Part shown: piece by piece, positions 53,354-62,840 of the stretch
How the letters are laid out: each line of letters starts with the position of its first letter
Position numbering within the stretch: the first letter of the stretch is position 1
NCBI GenBank assembly: GCA_037783415.1
Contig: JAZGTN010000086.1
Location: forward strand, 186,001-250,000
Length of the DNA stretch: 64,000 bases
Direction of reading: 5' to 3'
Source of the DNA: Leptasterias polaris
Lineage: Eukaryota > Echinodermata > Asteroidea > Forcipulatida > Asteriidae
Notes under the pieces: generated by a model
Database searches by the model: none
What the model was told of the DNA's origin: nothing
Seen by the model: the letters and a program-made list of their open reading frames with translations, nothing else
Position numbers and translations under genes: made by a program

Positions 53354-56300
53354 CCGAGCATTTATCGACAACAAATGTGATAACTACCCAAGGCATCGAG
53401 GTGATTGTTAAAGTTAATGGAGTTCAAGCAAATTTTCTGGTGGATACGGGAGCAAGTTTGACTATTCTTCGTCCGGACATCTATTACAAAATTCCCGAAA
53501 ATTCAAGACCTCACCTAAGTTACACTGACATAAGAGTGGCAATGGCTAATGGACAACTTGCTCCTTGCTTAGGACGAGGACAACTCGGACTAGAGTTTCA
53601 AGTTGGTACACAAAGTAAAACAGTGACCCATGATGTGTACCTTGCTGATATTGAACCTGAAGGGATTCTAGGCTACGACTTTCTCCAGATGTATAATTGT
53701 TCGTTGAATCTGGGGAAAGGCGAATTGCGAATAGAAAATCAACAAGTCAAATGCCATGTTTACCTAATGTCAGAATCTCACAAGTGTACTCGAGTGATAG
53801 CGGACCGAACTGTGACGATTGAGGCAAGAGGAGAGATATTAATGCCCGGAAAACTACAACACAGAGATAGAAATATCGAATTTGGTATTGTTGAGCCTGA
53901 ATCAAGATTCATAAAGAATCACGAGGTAATGGTTGCCAAAGCCTTGGTTGATATCCAACAGGAGCTGGTACCAGTCAGAGTTCTCAACCTTAGAGATGAA
54001 CCGATAATTGTGCATCAAGGTACAGTTATGGCTATGTGTGAACCAGTTGAAAGTGACAAAGTAATTCAAGAAAATGATAATCATCAGATTGCTGCGTTAA
54101 AACAGCAACCGCCCTTTCAAGTAAAGCAAGAAATCCCTGACCATTTGACAGAACTATACGAGGCAAGCAGCGAACGACTGGATCAAAGTCAAAAGACGCA
54201 ATTGGCAAGAGTCTTAGCAACATTTCAAGACGTTTTTGCTGAAAATTCAGAGGATCTTGGGAAGACATCAGTTGTCAAGCATGAAATAAATACTGGAGGG
54301 ACAAGACCTATCAGACAACCGGCAAGAAGACTCCCGATACATCAAAGGGGCGTATCAAAAGAAGAGATTGACAAGATGTTAAAGCGAAGGGTCATTGAAC
54401 CATCATCAAGTCCCTGGGCGTCGCCTATTGTTTTAGTAAAGAAAAAGGACGGATCAATAAGATTTTGCGTAGATTATCGAAGACTTAATTCATCCACGAT
54501 CAAAGATTCCTACCCTTTACCAAGAATTGATGACTCATTGGACACTTTATCCGGGTCTCAGTGGTTTTCAACTTTGGACTTGGCAAGTGGGTACTGGCAG
54601 GTAGAGATGTCAGATAAAGATAAAGAGAAAACGGCGTTCATAACCCAACAAGGGCTTTATGAATTCAATGTGATGCCATTCGGCTTATGCAATGCTCCCG
54701 CCACTTTTGAGCGCTTGATGGAACGAGTGTTATCAGGATTACAATGGCAGACATGCTTGTTGTACATTGACGACATCATTGTTTATGGAGATGATTTCAA
54801 ATCTGCCCTGAACAGATTGCAAGAGGTACTGACTCGATTACGAACAGCTGGCCTTAAGTTAAGCCCAAAGAAGTGCCGTCTTTTCCAGCAGAGTGTGACG
54901 TTTTTGGGACACGTCGTGTCAAGTGAAGGAATTCAGACTGACCCGATCAAGACCGAAGCAGTCGAGAAATGGCCTACCCCTTCAACGGTCACTGAAGTAC
55001 GGAGCTTCCTAGGATTATGTTCGTATTACAGACGATTTGTCAGGAATTTTGCCGAAATTGCAAGACCTTTGAATCGATTAACAGAGAAGGCACAAGTTAA
55101 CTTTGTTTGGACAAAGGAATGTGAAGGTGCGTTTCAACGCCTAAAAAGAGAATTGATATCAACTCCAATACTGGTGTATCCAATGATTGATGACGCATTC
55201 ATCTTAGACACGGATGCAAGTAATCAAGGTATAGGGGCAGTGCTATCTCAAGTACAAGATGGCGAGGAGAGAGTCATCGCCTATTACAGCAGATCCTTGT
55301 CTAAAGCTGAAAGAAGCTACTGTGTGACAAGGAAGGAACTACTTGCGGTAGTGGCTTCCATCAAACATTTCCATCATTACTTGTATGGCAAGAAATTCCT
55401 CATCAGAACAGATCACGGAGCACTTCGATGGCTGATGAATTTCAAGAATCCAGAGGGACAAACTGCGCGATGGTTGGAGGTTATGAGCACCTACAATTTT
55501 GACATCCAACATCGTCCAGGTAAGCAACATGGGAATGCTGATGGTCTGTCAAGGAAACCTTGCAATGATTGTACACAGTGTGACAAGATAGAGAGATACG
55601 GTGTTACACCGGAGATAAAATATGGAATGAGACAGCCGAGAAAGCGCAAAGATACAATTAGTGCAGGTACAGAGAGAACCAGCAAGACACCTATAGAATT
55701 GAGCAATCCATTCTGTGGAGTCGTCACGTCCAACATTCAAGATAAATCAAGAGAAGGAGTAGCCGGAGAAGATTTAATAACTACAAAGGAGCTCCAAGAT
55801 GCACAGAGAAAAGACAAAAGTATCAGTAAAATACTCCAATGGAAAGAGACTATAACAGAGCGGCCGAAATGGGCTGACATCTCACATGAAGGTGTAGAAG
55901 TAAAGAGCTACTGGTCGCAATGGGAACGATTACACATACGTGATGGCATCTTATGCCGACAATGGGAGACTGCGGCGGGTGATCAGGTCAAGTGGCAGAT
56001 TGTTCTTCCAAAGACTCTGAGAAAAGGGCTGGTAACACGATTACACAGTGATAAGACTTGTGGTCACCTTGGACAAAATAAAACAAGAGAAAGAGTAAGA
56101 GACAGATTCTACTGGAACCGGTGGCAAAGAGATGTGAATCTCGTCGTTTCTGCATGTGACAAGTGCGCGTCAAGAAAGTCCCCAAATAAGACTCGTCGAA
56201 GCCCAATGAAGACTTACAACGTGGGAGTACCCATGGAAAGAGTGGCTATGGATGTGTTAGGTCCGCTACCCCTGACTGATCGAGGTAACCGATACATTTT

Positions 56301-57351
56301 GGTCGTTGGTGATTATTTCACAAAGTGGACCGAGGCGTATGCAATACCTAATCAGGAAGCCACTACCATAGCAACGGTTTTTGTTGAACAGTTCGTCTGC
56401 AGATATGGAGTCCCAATGCAGCTCCATACAGATCAAGGGAGAAACTTTGAGTCTCAGCTTTTCAAAGAAATATGCAATCTACTTGGCATTGATAAAACAA
56501 GAACCTCAGCACTTCATCCTCAATCTGATGGAATGATTGAAAGGGCGAATAGAACCATTGAAAATATGCTAGCCATGTTTGTAGACAGTAACCAGAGAGA
56601 CTGGGACATCTATTTGCCATATGCCATGATGGCTTATAGATCTGCTGATCACGAAACGACCGGTTGCACACCCAATGAGATGATGATGGGAAGGGAGGCA
56701 ATATTGCCGGTCGATTTACTCATTGAGAGACCAAAGAGTGACCCTCAAGAAAATCAAACTGAATATGCAGCTCGTCACCAAGAATGTATGGAGCAAGTCC
56801 ATCAATATGCACGAAAACATCTTCAGATAGCAAGTGACAGACAGAAACGCAACTATGACCACAAAGCAGATCGTGGGGGATATAACAGAGGAGATGTAGT
56901 CTGGTTGTATAACCCTAAACGAAAACGAGGTCTTTGTCCCAAGTTTCAATTACCGTGGGATGGACCATATGTGGTAACAACGCGTATGAGTGACGTCACG
57001 TATCGAATTCAGAAAGGAGCGAAGGGAAAGCCGAGAATTGTACACTACAATAGACTAAAACCTTATACTGGAGAGAATGCGCCAAAGTGGTATCAAGACA
57101 CGACAAGGGCAAAAACTCCAGCGACGGTGAATGGAAGTAAAGGTGGTGCAGAAAGACGGCTTGATGATAGCGAAAGTCTTGTTCAAGATAAAGAAAGCAG
57201 GGAGACGACGGAAAGGACAAATAAAGAGAACGTTTTGTCAAGCCATCAACGGCATGAGAAAAAGCAATCAAAGGAACCGGAATTCCATGAGATTCAAGAC
57301 AGACGCCGAAGTCAGCGAGAACGCCGACGGCCGGCAAGATACAAATATTAA
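53302..57351 (+). CDS. pol: Ty3/gypsy Pol polyprotein (PR-RT-RH-IN)
   Basis: An uninterrupted 1349-codon frame, expressed by -1 frameshift from gag (no credible ATG at its start). Protease: FLVDTGASLTIL with the active Asp near residue 48 and the flap/second motif GILGYDF near 127. Reverse transcriptase: FCVDYRRLN, FSTLDLASGYWQV, FGLCNAPATF and the catalytic YIDD at about 488-491. RNase H: DTDASNQGIGAVLSQ near 636 and TDHGALRWL near 703. Integrase: HHCC zinc domain (HSD..GHLGQ, CDKCASRK), then core D-D-E (MDVLGPLP, HTDQGRNFES, HPQSDGMIERANRT). A GPY-like module (FQLPWDGPYVV) follows and there is no chromodomain; the end is Arg-rich. The order RT-RH-IN and GPY fit Ty3/gypsy, perhaps the Mag/SURL-like group. 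All catalytic motifs are intact, suggesting recent activity. Confidence 0.95.
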   Translation: MVQQAAGKSRSDDGPTVTEHLSTTNVITTQGIEVIVKVNGVQANFLVDTGASLTILRPDIYYKIPENSRPHLSYTDIRVAMANGQLAPCLGRGQLGLEFQVGTQSKTVTHDVYLADIEPEGILGYDFLQMYNCSLNLGKGELRIENQQVKCHVYLMSESHKCTRVIADRTVTIEARGEILMPGKLQHRDRNIEFGIVEPESRFIKNHEVMVAKALVDIQQELVPVRVLNLRDEPIIVHQGTVMAMCEPVESDKVIQENDNHQIAALKQQPPFQVKQEIPDHLTELYEASSERLDQSQKTQLARVLATFQDVFAENSEDLGKTSVVKHEINTGGTRPIRQPARRLPIHQRGVSKEEIDKMLKRRVIEPSSSPWASPIVLVKKKDGSIRFCVDYRRLNSSTIKDSYPLPRIDDSLDTLSGSQWFSTLDLASGYWQVEMSDKDKEKTAFITQQGLYEFNVMPFGLCNAPATFERLMERVLSGLQWQTCLLYIDDIIVYGDDFKSALNRLQEVLTRLRTAGLKLSPKKCRLFQQSVTFLGHVVSSEGIQTDPIKTEAVEKWPTPSTVTEVRSFLGLCSYYRRFVRNFAEIARPLNRLTEKAQVNFVWTKECEGAFQRLKRELISTPILVYPMIDDAFILDTDASNQGIGAVLSQVQDGEERVIAYYSRSLSKAERSYCVTRKELLAVVASIKHFHHYLYGKKFLIRTDHGALRWLMNFKNPEGQTARWLEVMSTYNFDIQHRPGKQHGNADGLSRKPCNDCTQCDKIERYGVTPEIKYGMRQPRKRKDTISAGTERTSKTPIELSNPFCGVVTSNIQDKSREGVAGEDLITTKELQDAQRKDKSISKILQWKETITERPKWADISHEGVEVKSYWSQWERLHIRDGILCRQWETAAGDQVKWQIVLPKTLRKGLVTRLHSDKTCGHLGQNKTRERVRDRFYWNRWQRDVNLVVSACDKCASRKSPNKTRRSPMKTYNVGVPMERVAMDVLGPLPLTDRGNRYILVVGDYFTKWTEAYAIPNQEATTIATVFVEQFVCRYGVPMQLHTDQGRNFESQLFKEICNLLGIDKTRTSALHPQSDGMIERANRTIENMLAMFVDSNQRDWDIYLPYAMMAYRSADHETTGCTPNEMMMGREAILPVDLLIERPKSDPQENQTEYAARHQECMEQVHQYARKHLQIASDRQKRNYDHKADRGGYNRGDVVWLYNPKRKRGLCPKFQLPWDGPYVVTTRMSDVTYRIQKGAKGKPRIVHYNRLKPYTGENAPKWYQDTTRAKTPATVNGSKGGAERRLDDSESLVQDKESRETTERTNKENVLSSHQRHEKKQSKEPEFHEIQDRRRSQRERRRPARYKY
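53320..53326 (+). promoter_or_regulatory. Candidate -1 ribosomal frameshift site GGGAAAT
   Basis: In gag phase the bases read G GGA AAT, a textbook X XXY YYZ heptamer, inside the 52-nt gag/pol overlap. Slipping back one base gives GGG AAA and enters the pol frame (AAGKSRSDDG). I see no obvious strong stem directly downstream, so a pseudoknot remains to be shown. Confidence 0.75.
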
Positions 57352-57667
57352 TACACAAGGGGCTCGAGCCCAAGTGAACATCTAAGAAGTAGTACTGATG
57401 ATTCAAAGAAACAGAAAGAAATAATAATATTGGGTAGTGTAGTACATACTACGGAAATTCAATCAAGAATTATTGCAAGGGATTAAGGAGAATTCAAAGG
57501 TTGGAGTGGAAAAAGCATGAAATGAGACGTCGATGCACGACAAAGATAGTTGGTGAAAAAAAAAGTTTTCACGGATTTGGGTAAGATAAATTGATCCCTG
57601 GCCAGGAGCAAACATTCTTTAAAAGCCCATCAGAACTTGAAATAAATCACCAACGACAGTGCTCAAG

Positions 57668-57784
57668 ATGTTTAATGCATTACGCTTTAGACCTTCGAAG
57701 AGGGACCTAATCAATGCTGGACTCTATGGTGTGATATTACTCGTGCTTTTGGTACACAGTGCACGCACGGAGTGGAAATTATGA
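57668..57784 (+). CDS. 38-codon ORF with a hydrophobic segment
   Basis: About 320 bp after pol, same strand. Begins MFNALRFRPSKRD and contains the hydrophobic stretch GLYGVILLVLLVHSA before ending EWKL. Basic N-terminus plus hydrophobic core resembles a signal peptide or single membrane anchor. It might be the remnant of an env-type or other membrane ORF, or chance. No homology recognised. The surrounding 57352-58180 is AT-rich without longer plus-strand frames. Confidence 0.35.
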   Translation: MFNALRFRPSKRDLINAGLYGVILLVLLVHSARTEWKL

Positions 57785-58195
57785 AGGGCGCCCTCGTACA
57801 TACGTTGATTGCGGAGAGACCGCAATGATGATGAGAGTCAGCATAATAGTTGCAGTGTGAAATTATAAAAGAAAACAGAGAATAACGATAAACAGAAATA
57901 AAAAAATAAATAAAAAAAAATCAGTAATAAGACGTGCTCGTAGAAAAGTTCGATTACAAAGGAAGGTGATGAAAGAATGCGACGGAACATCTTCAAGGCC
58001 TATGGCTGAAGTTAGCAGACGACTAAAATGTGACGTCATGAAAAGTGGCGGCAAATAATAATAATATGAAAGAAAAGGACCTGTGCGTGACAAGCATAAA
58101 AACGATCAACAAGATATTAAGCACACACACATTCGTCGGCGGACAGATAGAGAGATAACATTGTACAAAGTGTCACCAGGGTGAGAAGCGGAAAT

Positions 58196-59176
58196 ATGGA
58201 CAAACATCGAGAGGGAAAAGAATCCGGCAAAGAACAGAAAGAAAAAGAAAAGTTTGATTGTCCCCGCTGTGGCAAGTGTTTTCGGCAGTTTGGGTTTCTG
58301 CAACAACACATGCTGAGGCAACACAAGGTTCATCCAAGTGAATGCAGGGCTCAAGGCAGCGTCAATAAGAAGAGAAAGTCTGCAGACGTAGTCACCAAAA
58401 CAGTGAAGACGGTCATCCTCCCCATTGTACACAAAGTCAACAAGAGTAAAGAAAACAAGAAATCAAAGACAGCAGAGGACAAAGAAGATCGGACAACAAA
58501 GACAGCAACAACAGCAGACAAGAAGAAATTGAGAGAAATCCTCGAGAAGATGACACCGGCCGTCATCACACTTCCACCGGTTTCCCCTTTCCCATCCAGG
58601 TCACCGTCTCAACAGCCAGCCTCATCACCGGACTGCCCTCGGTTTTCCCCCTTGATGCCCCATGCCCCAACAACTCCGGATCGAGAACTCTTTCCGGAAC
58701 TCAATACATCTGCTGACGACAAGAAAGCCAATGCCCCTTTGCCGCCCACGACCCCACCCACTGAGCCAGATGCTCCCCCCAAGAGAGGCCGACAGTCTGG
58801 TGCCAACAACCCCGGAGCCCCGCGTCAGTCAAGCCCAGGAGCGGCACAGTCGTCCCAGCTACGTACTGGTCCGCCACGGTCAATCGCTGGCGCAGAAGTC
58901 GAGATGGCCAGGATAGCTGCAAGGGAACAAAATCTTCATACGGTCAGAGAGAATGAGCTACACCAGCTTGACCATGGGGTAATCTTCAGGCAGGTGGTGG
59001 AGTCTGCCCATTTCCCAGATGGAAAGATTTACTCTGTACGATTCAATGAGTACCTCCTCCCGGCAAACGCCGCCTTCGGTAGGCCCCAATGGCAAGTGGG
59101 ATACGCCCGCAGTTCAAGTGCCACGTCGACCGCAACGGAGTCATCATCACACCATCATGCATCACACGAAATATGA
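58196..59176 (+). CDS. 326-aa protein: single C2H2 finger plus Pro-rich region (ORF3)
   Basis: Unrecognised protein encoded 845 bp after pol on the same strand. The ATG at 58196 (MDKHREGKES) is the first Met; a GTG-extended frame starts at 58181. A Lys/Glu-rich N-terminus leads to one finger CPRCGKCF..LQQHMLRQH (C22, C25, H38, H43). A Lys-rich segment (about 55-115), a Pro/Ser-rich disordered region (about 125-235) and a folded-looking C-terminal block with ENELHQLDHGVIFRQVVES and GKIYSVRFNEYLLP follow, ending in a Ser/His tail. It is GC-richer than its flanks and uninterrupted over 980 bp, so probably under selection until recently. It may be an accessory ORF of the retroelement, a captured host gene, or a host gene beside the insertion. 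Confidence 0.65.
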   Translation: MDKHREGKESGKEQKEKEKFDCPRCGKCFRQFGFLQQHMLRQHKVHPSECRAQGSVNKKRKSADVVTKTVKTVILPIVHKVNKSKENKKSKTAEDKEDRTTKTATTADKKKLREILEKMTPAVITLPPVSPFPSRSPSQQPASSPDCPRFSPLMPHAPTTPDRELFPELNTSADDKKANAPLPPTTPPTEPDAPPKRGRQSGANNPGAPRQSSPGAAQSSQLRTGPPRSIAGAEVEMARIAAREQNLHTVRENELHQLDHGVIFRQVVESAHFPDGKIYSVRFNEYLLPANAAFGRPQWQVGYARSSSATSTATESSSHHHASHEI

Positions 59177-59336
59177 ATGAACATTGAACACTGTCTTTAT
59201 TTTGCCAGCCTTTCGTTTCATTCCAAACCTGAAGAATCCCCTGTCCGGGACTATTGTAAGTAGTATTGTATATTTATTCAAATTATTGCCTAAAATCAAG
59301 GCTACGTTACATTTGTGTTGCTGTTGTTAACGTGAC

Positions 59337-59340
<4 letters not shown>

Positions 59341-59366
<26 letters not shown>
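59341..59366 (+). repeat. Poly(A) tract
   Basis: About 26 A after CGTGACGTT, 165 bp beyond the stop of ORF3. No canonical AATAAA precedes it. It could mark the end of a reverse-transcribed message or be a simple repeat. Confidence 0.9.
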
Positions 59367-59367
<1 letters not shown>

Positions 59368-60500
59368 TATGTTTTGTTCAGACCAACACACTACTATGGC
59401 GCTCTAAACTTAAATTAATTAGTACACTATTACGTGTAATTTGTACTCGAAAATGCATTCTTCATTAAGTTAGGATCTGGAACGGTAACGATGGTTTAAA
59501 ATAAGTTGCTTTCTTTTAATCCATCTCCTTGTTAAACACTATTATATAATGTAATAGAGCTAGGGCAGACGAGATTTGTAATTATGACATTTGAACCGCC
59601 GCGCTTTTGAGCTAGCTTATTAAGACTGACCCGGGGGTCAGCTCAGGTAGCTGTATGTAAATTAGCCCTGCAGAATTTGAGCCTTTGATTGGTCAGAGTT
59701 AGCGGTCCCCGGACCGGACGTGTGATTCAGTGGTACACGGCCGCGTCTCCGGCCATATCCATTCATTAATATAAGTGTACAGAAACGGGAAACCAGTGTA
59801 GAAAAGATGTCTGCTCCCATGCTCTATATAAATACAGAGACACTTTGAACTGGCATAGAGTAGAGGTAATGTAAATACTTAACTGACTTAAATAGTTTGA
59901 CTTTGAGGAGTGGAAACGACTGTACATAGGATAGCGATTAATCATAACTATGGCATAAAATTTAATAAAAATGTGTTGCACTCCTGGTCTGGAAACGTGA
60001 CGGGGGCTGAGCAGAGCAGCACACAGCACCAGTCGGTCATGTCATTGTCAATGTCAGCAGTAGGTAGCAAGCTGTGTACTGTATATAGTCATGGTAGTAG
60101 TGTAGCTTCCATTCCATCCACCGGGTGTCATGGTTGTATTGATTTAACTTTGATGATTTAATAACTTGTCATGCTTGTTCTATCGATTTGATTGGTTTAT
60201 ACAGTTTAAAGTCAATCAATAACAAATTTGTTGAAATGTTTTTTTTGTTTTTTTAAATATATTTTTATTGCATGTTGAGGCCCCTATCTATTCTTAGTTA
60301 GATAGTAATACTAGTCTTAAGTTTATACTACTTGCTACTTCTGACTGTTGTTGAATATAATTAGTGCTATTGTCAAAATGCTTGTTTCACAAACGAAATC
60401 ACAAGAAAATAGGCATAAAGCTGTACAGAAATAATTTAAAAGTTATTTAATATTGGCACAGTTTAATTTTGCATTTTTTTTTTTATTTTTTTTTTGAAAA
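59367..60500. other. Unassigned right part of the insertion
   Basis: Contains GC-richer, promoter-like sequence at 59640-59840 (GATTGGTCAG, CTCTATATAAATACAGAGAC with a TATA motif) but no ORF with family signal and nothing matching the 5' LTR. It might be the end of another element. Confidence 0.45.
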
Positions 60501-60503
60501 GTT

Positions 60504-60680
60504 AATGAATGCGAGGACGCATTCAAATTTTAAGTGTGCGGCAATGTGGCGAAAAAGCCAAGGCAAAAAGTCAATTTAACTTTGCAGTTTTGGTTTGTTT
60601 TTTTCTTTTTCTTCTTGAGAGTTAATGAATGCGAGGACGCATTCGAATTTTAAGTGTGCGGCAATGTGGCGAAAATCGCC
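60504..60680. repeat. 118-bp direct repeat at the right junction
   Basis: GTTAATGAATGCGAGGACGC...TGTGGCGAAAA occurs at 60504-60557 and 60622-60675. It carries GCGAGGACGCA, which occurs inverted in the LINE tail at 51244, and TGTGGCGAAAA in LINE orientation, so it appears to be a rearranged LINE piece made at the insertion junction. Confidence 0.8.
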
Positions 60681-61712
60681 ATGTGTAATTATTTGTGATT
60701 TGCTTGTATTAAGTTTCATTCCATTTGACTCACTCCATTGGCTAAGGGCATCTAGGTCTGTTTGCAGGAGGACTTCATCTTCGGATGAATTGATGGGGTG
60801 GTAAATAAGGATATCATCAGCAAAGAGTAGGGATTTGGTGGCAAGAGTGTGGGAAATGTCACTGATGAATAAATTAAACAGTAGGGGGCCTAGAACACTT
60901 CCTTGTGGAACGCCAGATGTCACAGGAGACCAAGATGAAAAGGCCCCATGGTACATGACTCGTTGATGCCGGCCAACAAGAAAAGATTTCAACCATGACC
61001 AAGTTTGACCCTGTATGTTGAATTTCAGTGCCAGCTTTTTGAGGAGTGTATGATGGGGCATTACATCAAAGGCTTTACTAAAGTCCAAGAAGGCGATGTC
61101 AATACGAGGTGGGCGTGGCTTGTCCATGATTGAAGCCCAGTCATAAATGGCATTTGTCAGCTGGGTGACACATGACTTGCGCACTGTAAAGCCATGCTGC
61201 TCGTTGTTGCCAAGGCAACAGGACGACACATGATCATAAATGCTATCAGCAACGGCCCTTTCTAAAACTTTGCAAACAATGGGGGTTAGGGCAATAGGCC
61301 TATAGTTTTTAATGTCAGTTCGTTTGGCGGATTTAAACACGGGCGTGACATTTGATAACTTTCAGGCATTGGGGAGGGTGCCACGTGCAAGGGAGGAATT
61401 CATCAAGCGTAGCAATGGCGGAGCAATGAAAGAGGTTGTAGATCGAAGAATGGTTGGTGAAATCCCATCAGGTCCTGGTGCCTTATAAGGGGTCAGATTA
61501 TGTAGAGACTTAGTCAACCATCCAAGTTTGATTTGAATCGTAGGTAGTTCTGGAATTGGAAGTGTGCAGGGTGGTGGCGTGGCTGGACAAGCTTCTCGGC
61601 AGGAGAGTGTACTGAGGTGAAGAACTCATTGAATGTTTGCGCAATGTCAATTGGTTTCTGGAGAAGTTTATCAGCATATTGGAATGCTGGGGGACACTTT
61701 GATTTTCGTGAC
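60665..61712 (-). pseudogene. LINE reverse-transcriptase fragment, 5' part of the split LINE
   Basis: Minus strand. Signatures in order: KCPPAFQYADKLL, KAPGPDGISPTIL, ARGTLPNA, TPVFKSAKRTDIKNYRPIAL, VCKVLERAV, FLDFSKAFDVMPHHTLLKKL, VTSGVPQGSVLGPLLFNLFI and the catalytic FADDILIY. This is a jockey/CR1-type RT. It is dead: TGA replaces a Trp codon at 61364-61362, and a frameshift lies near 61540. Endonuclease and ORF1 are absent. After SKSQ the frame continues directly into ITHGDFRH, shorter than usual between RT and tail, suggesting an internal deletion before the split. Confidence 0.85.
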
Positions 61713-61715
61713 AAA

Positions 61716-61912
61716 GATCTACTTGGATGTTATTTAAAACAAATAATGAATGTTTTTCATTCGTGCAATAGTAAGAATATTTTAATTCGTTGAAAGATGG
61801 AATGTTCCATTCAACGAGGCGAACGTTCCATTCAACTCGGCTTCGCCTCGTTGAATGGAACATTCCATCTTTCAGGCAACCATTGCACTCATAAACATTC
61901 ATTATTTGTATA
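61716..61912. mobile_element. Palindromic MITE family E, copy 2 of 2
   Basis: AATAATGAATGTTTTTCATT, CGTGCAATAGTAAGAATATT and GAAAGATGGAATGTTCCATT, mirrored on the right by AATGGAACATTCCATCTTTC and TTGCACTCATAAACATTC. The centre (CAACGAGGCGAACGTTCCAT, CGGCTTCGCCTCG) is longer than in copy 1. It lies at the 5' limit of the LINE fragment. Confidence 0.9.
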
Positions 61913-62011
61913 TTAGTTACTAACATTTTTACGTGGACGTTGACCATGCACACAGCGTACCGCGTACAGTGCACAACAACAGCACCAGTGTAAATTTGTC
62001 TGTGGGCCGGG

Positions 62012-62120
62012 TGGGTAGGACAATGGAGGAGGACTTTTGAATCACCCATGGGGGTAGGACAATGGAGGAGGACTTTTGAATCACCAGTGATTCAAAAGTC
62101 CTCCTCCATTGTCCTACCTC
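62012..62120. repeat. Three-copy repeat forming a perfect hairpin
   Basis: GTAGGACAATGGAGGAGGAC-TTTTGAATCAC occurs at about 62014-62045 and 62053-62084, and inverted at 62087-62118. The last two pair perfectly across a CAGTG loop. Confidence 0.95.
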
Positions 62121-62124
62121 TCAC

Positions 62125-62345
62125 TAGTGGAAATGATTTCACAAAACAGCCGTAAACACTTGGCAGGTGGGTATTAAAACCAGACTGGTCCCCAATATTA
62201 TTGTGGCATTTGGTCACACCAAATTTTAGAGGGAGGTAAGGAACCCTACAAAGTGAGGTTTCACGTCGAATGCAAAATGTTGGGACTGGTGCTCGACCCC
62301 TTGAGTGTATAACGTTGAGAAGCCAAGCGATTTCGAATGTTAGAG
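62125..62345. repeat. Dispersed repeat family A, copy 3 of 3
   Basis: TTTCACAAAACAGCCGTAAA, CAGACTGGTCCCCAATATTA, TTTGGTCACACCAAATTTTA and TTTCACGTCGAATGCAAAAT. About 160 bp downstream is TATCGGTAAGTTTTACTAGG, again a donor-like site, parallel to copy 2. Confidence 0.75.
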
Positions 62346-62694
62346 TTTAGTTCGAGAGGATCGAGTACTGACAAAAGATTTACTGAAATTACTCTCTCAA
62401 AAAGGATTCGATTTTGTCCGCAATAGTTGTGAGTTTTTCACAGTAAAATCCGGCCGTAGTTGATCTTCACTGTACAGTCAGCAGTACTCGTGAGTTTCTA
62501 TCGGTAAGTTTTACTAGGAACCGAGCTTACAATTGGTAAAGAGGACAGGGGTCGATTCCACAAAACTCTTCCTAACTGATGATCTGCATTTATAATAAAT
62601 AGCCCTGGTAGTGGTAGGACGTCAGTCGGTGCCACTGCACTGACGTCCTGCTAGCCTGGGTATAAAGATCCTGGTGTACAATGCGAACAAAATT

Positions 62695-62840
62695 TTGAGT
62701 ACAATTTATTCTTGGTGCCCTTAACTACACTTTTGATGAGTTCAAAAACTAACAAATACATCCATGAATCACATTATTTCCGAAAATAAGTCCGAGTTGT
62801 GCACTGGCGATGTGACTCCGTCGTGTTGCCGCCTAGTCTT
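62695..62840 (-). repeat. Dispersed repeat family C, copy 2 of 2
   Basis: Inverted relative to 24847-24975: TTCTTGGTGCCCTTAACTAC, CTTTTGATGAGTTC, ACATCCATGAATCAC and TTTCCGAAAATAAGTC. Confidence 0.7.

Noticed and set aside
52268..57406. Many minus-strand ORFs across gag and pol
   Set aside because: They are shadows of the plus-strand polyproteins; no independent motifs or conservation signal.
59560..60660. 3' LTR of the gag-pol element
   Set aside because: I compared landmark strings of the 5' LTR (TGTGACACCC, CACTTCTGATGG, GGTCGGAATCGTTACA) and found none here; the TATA region differs.
61510..62049. 179-aa minus-strand ORF as a gene
   Set aside because: It runs out of frame through the LINE fragment and through the palindromic MITE; the LINE signatures are in a different frame.
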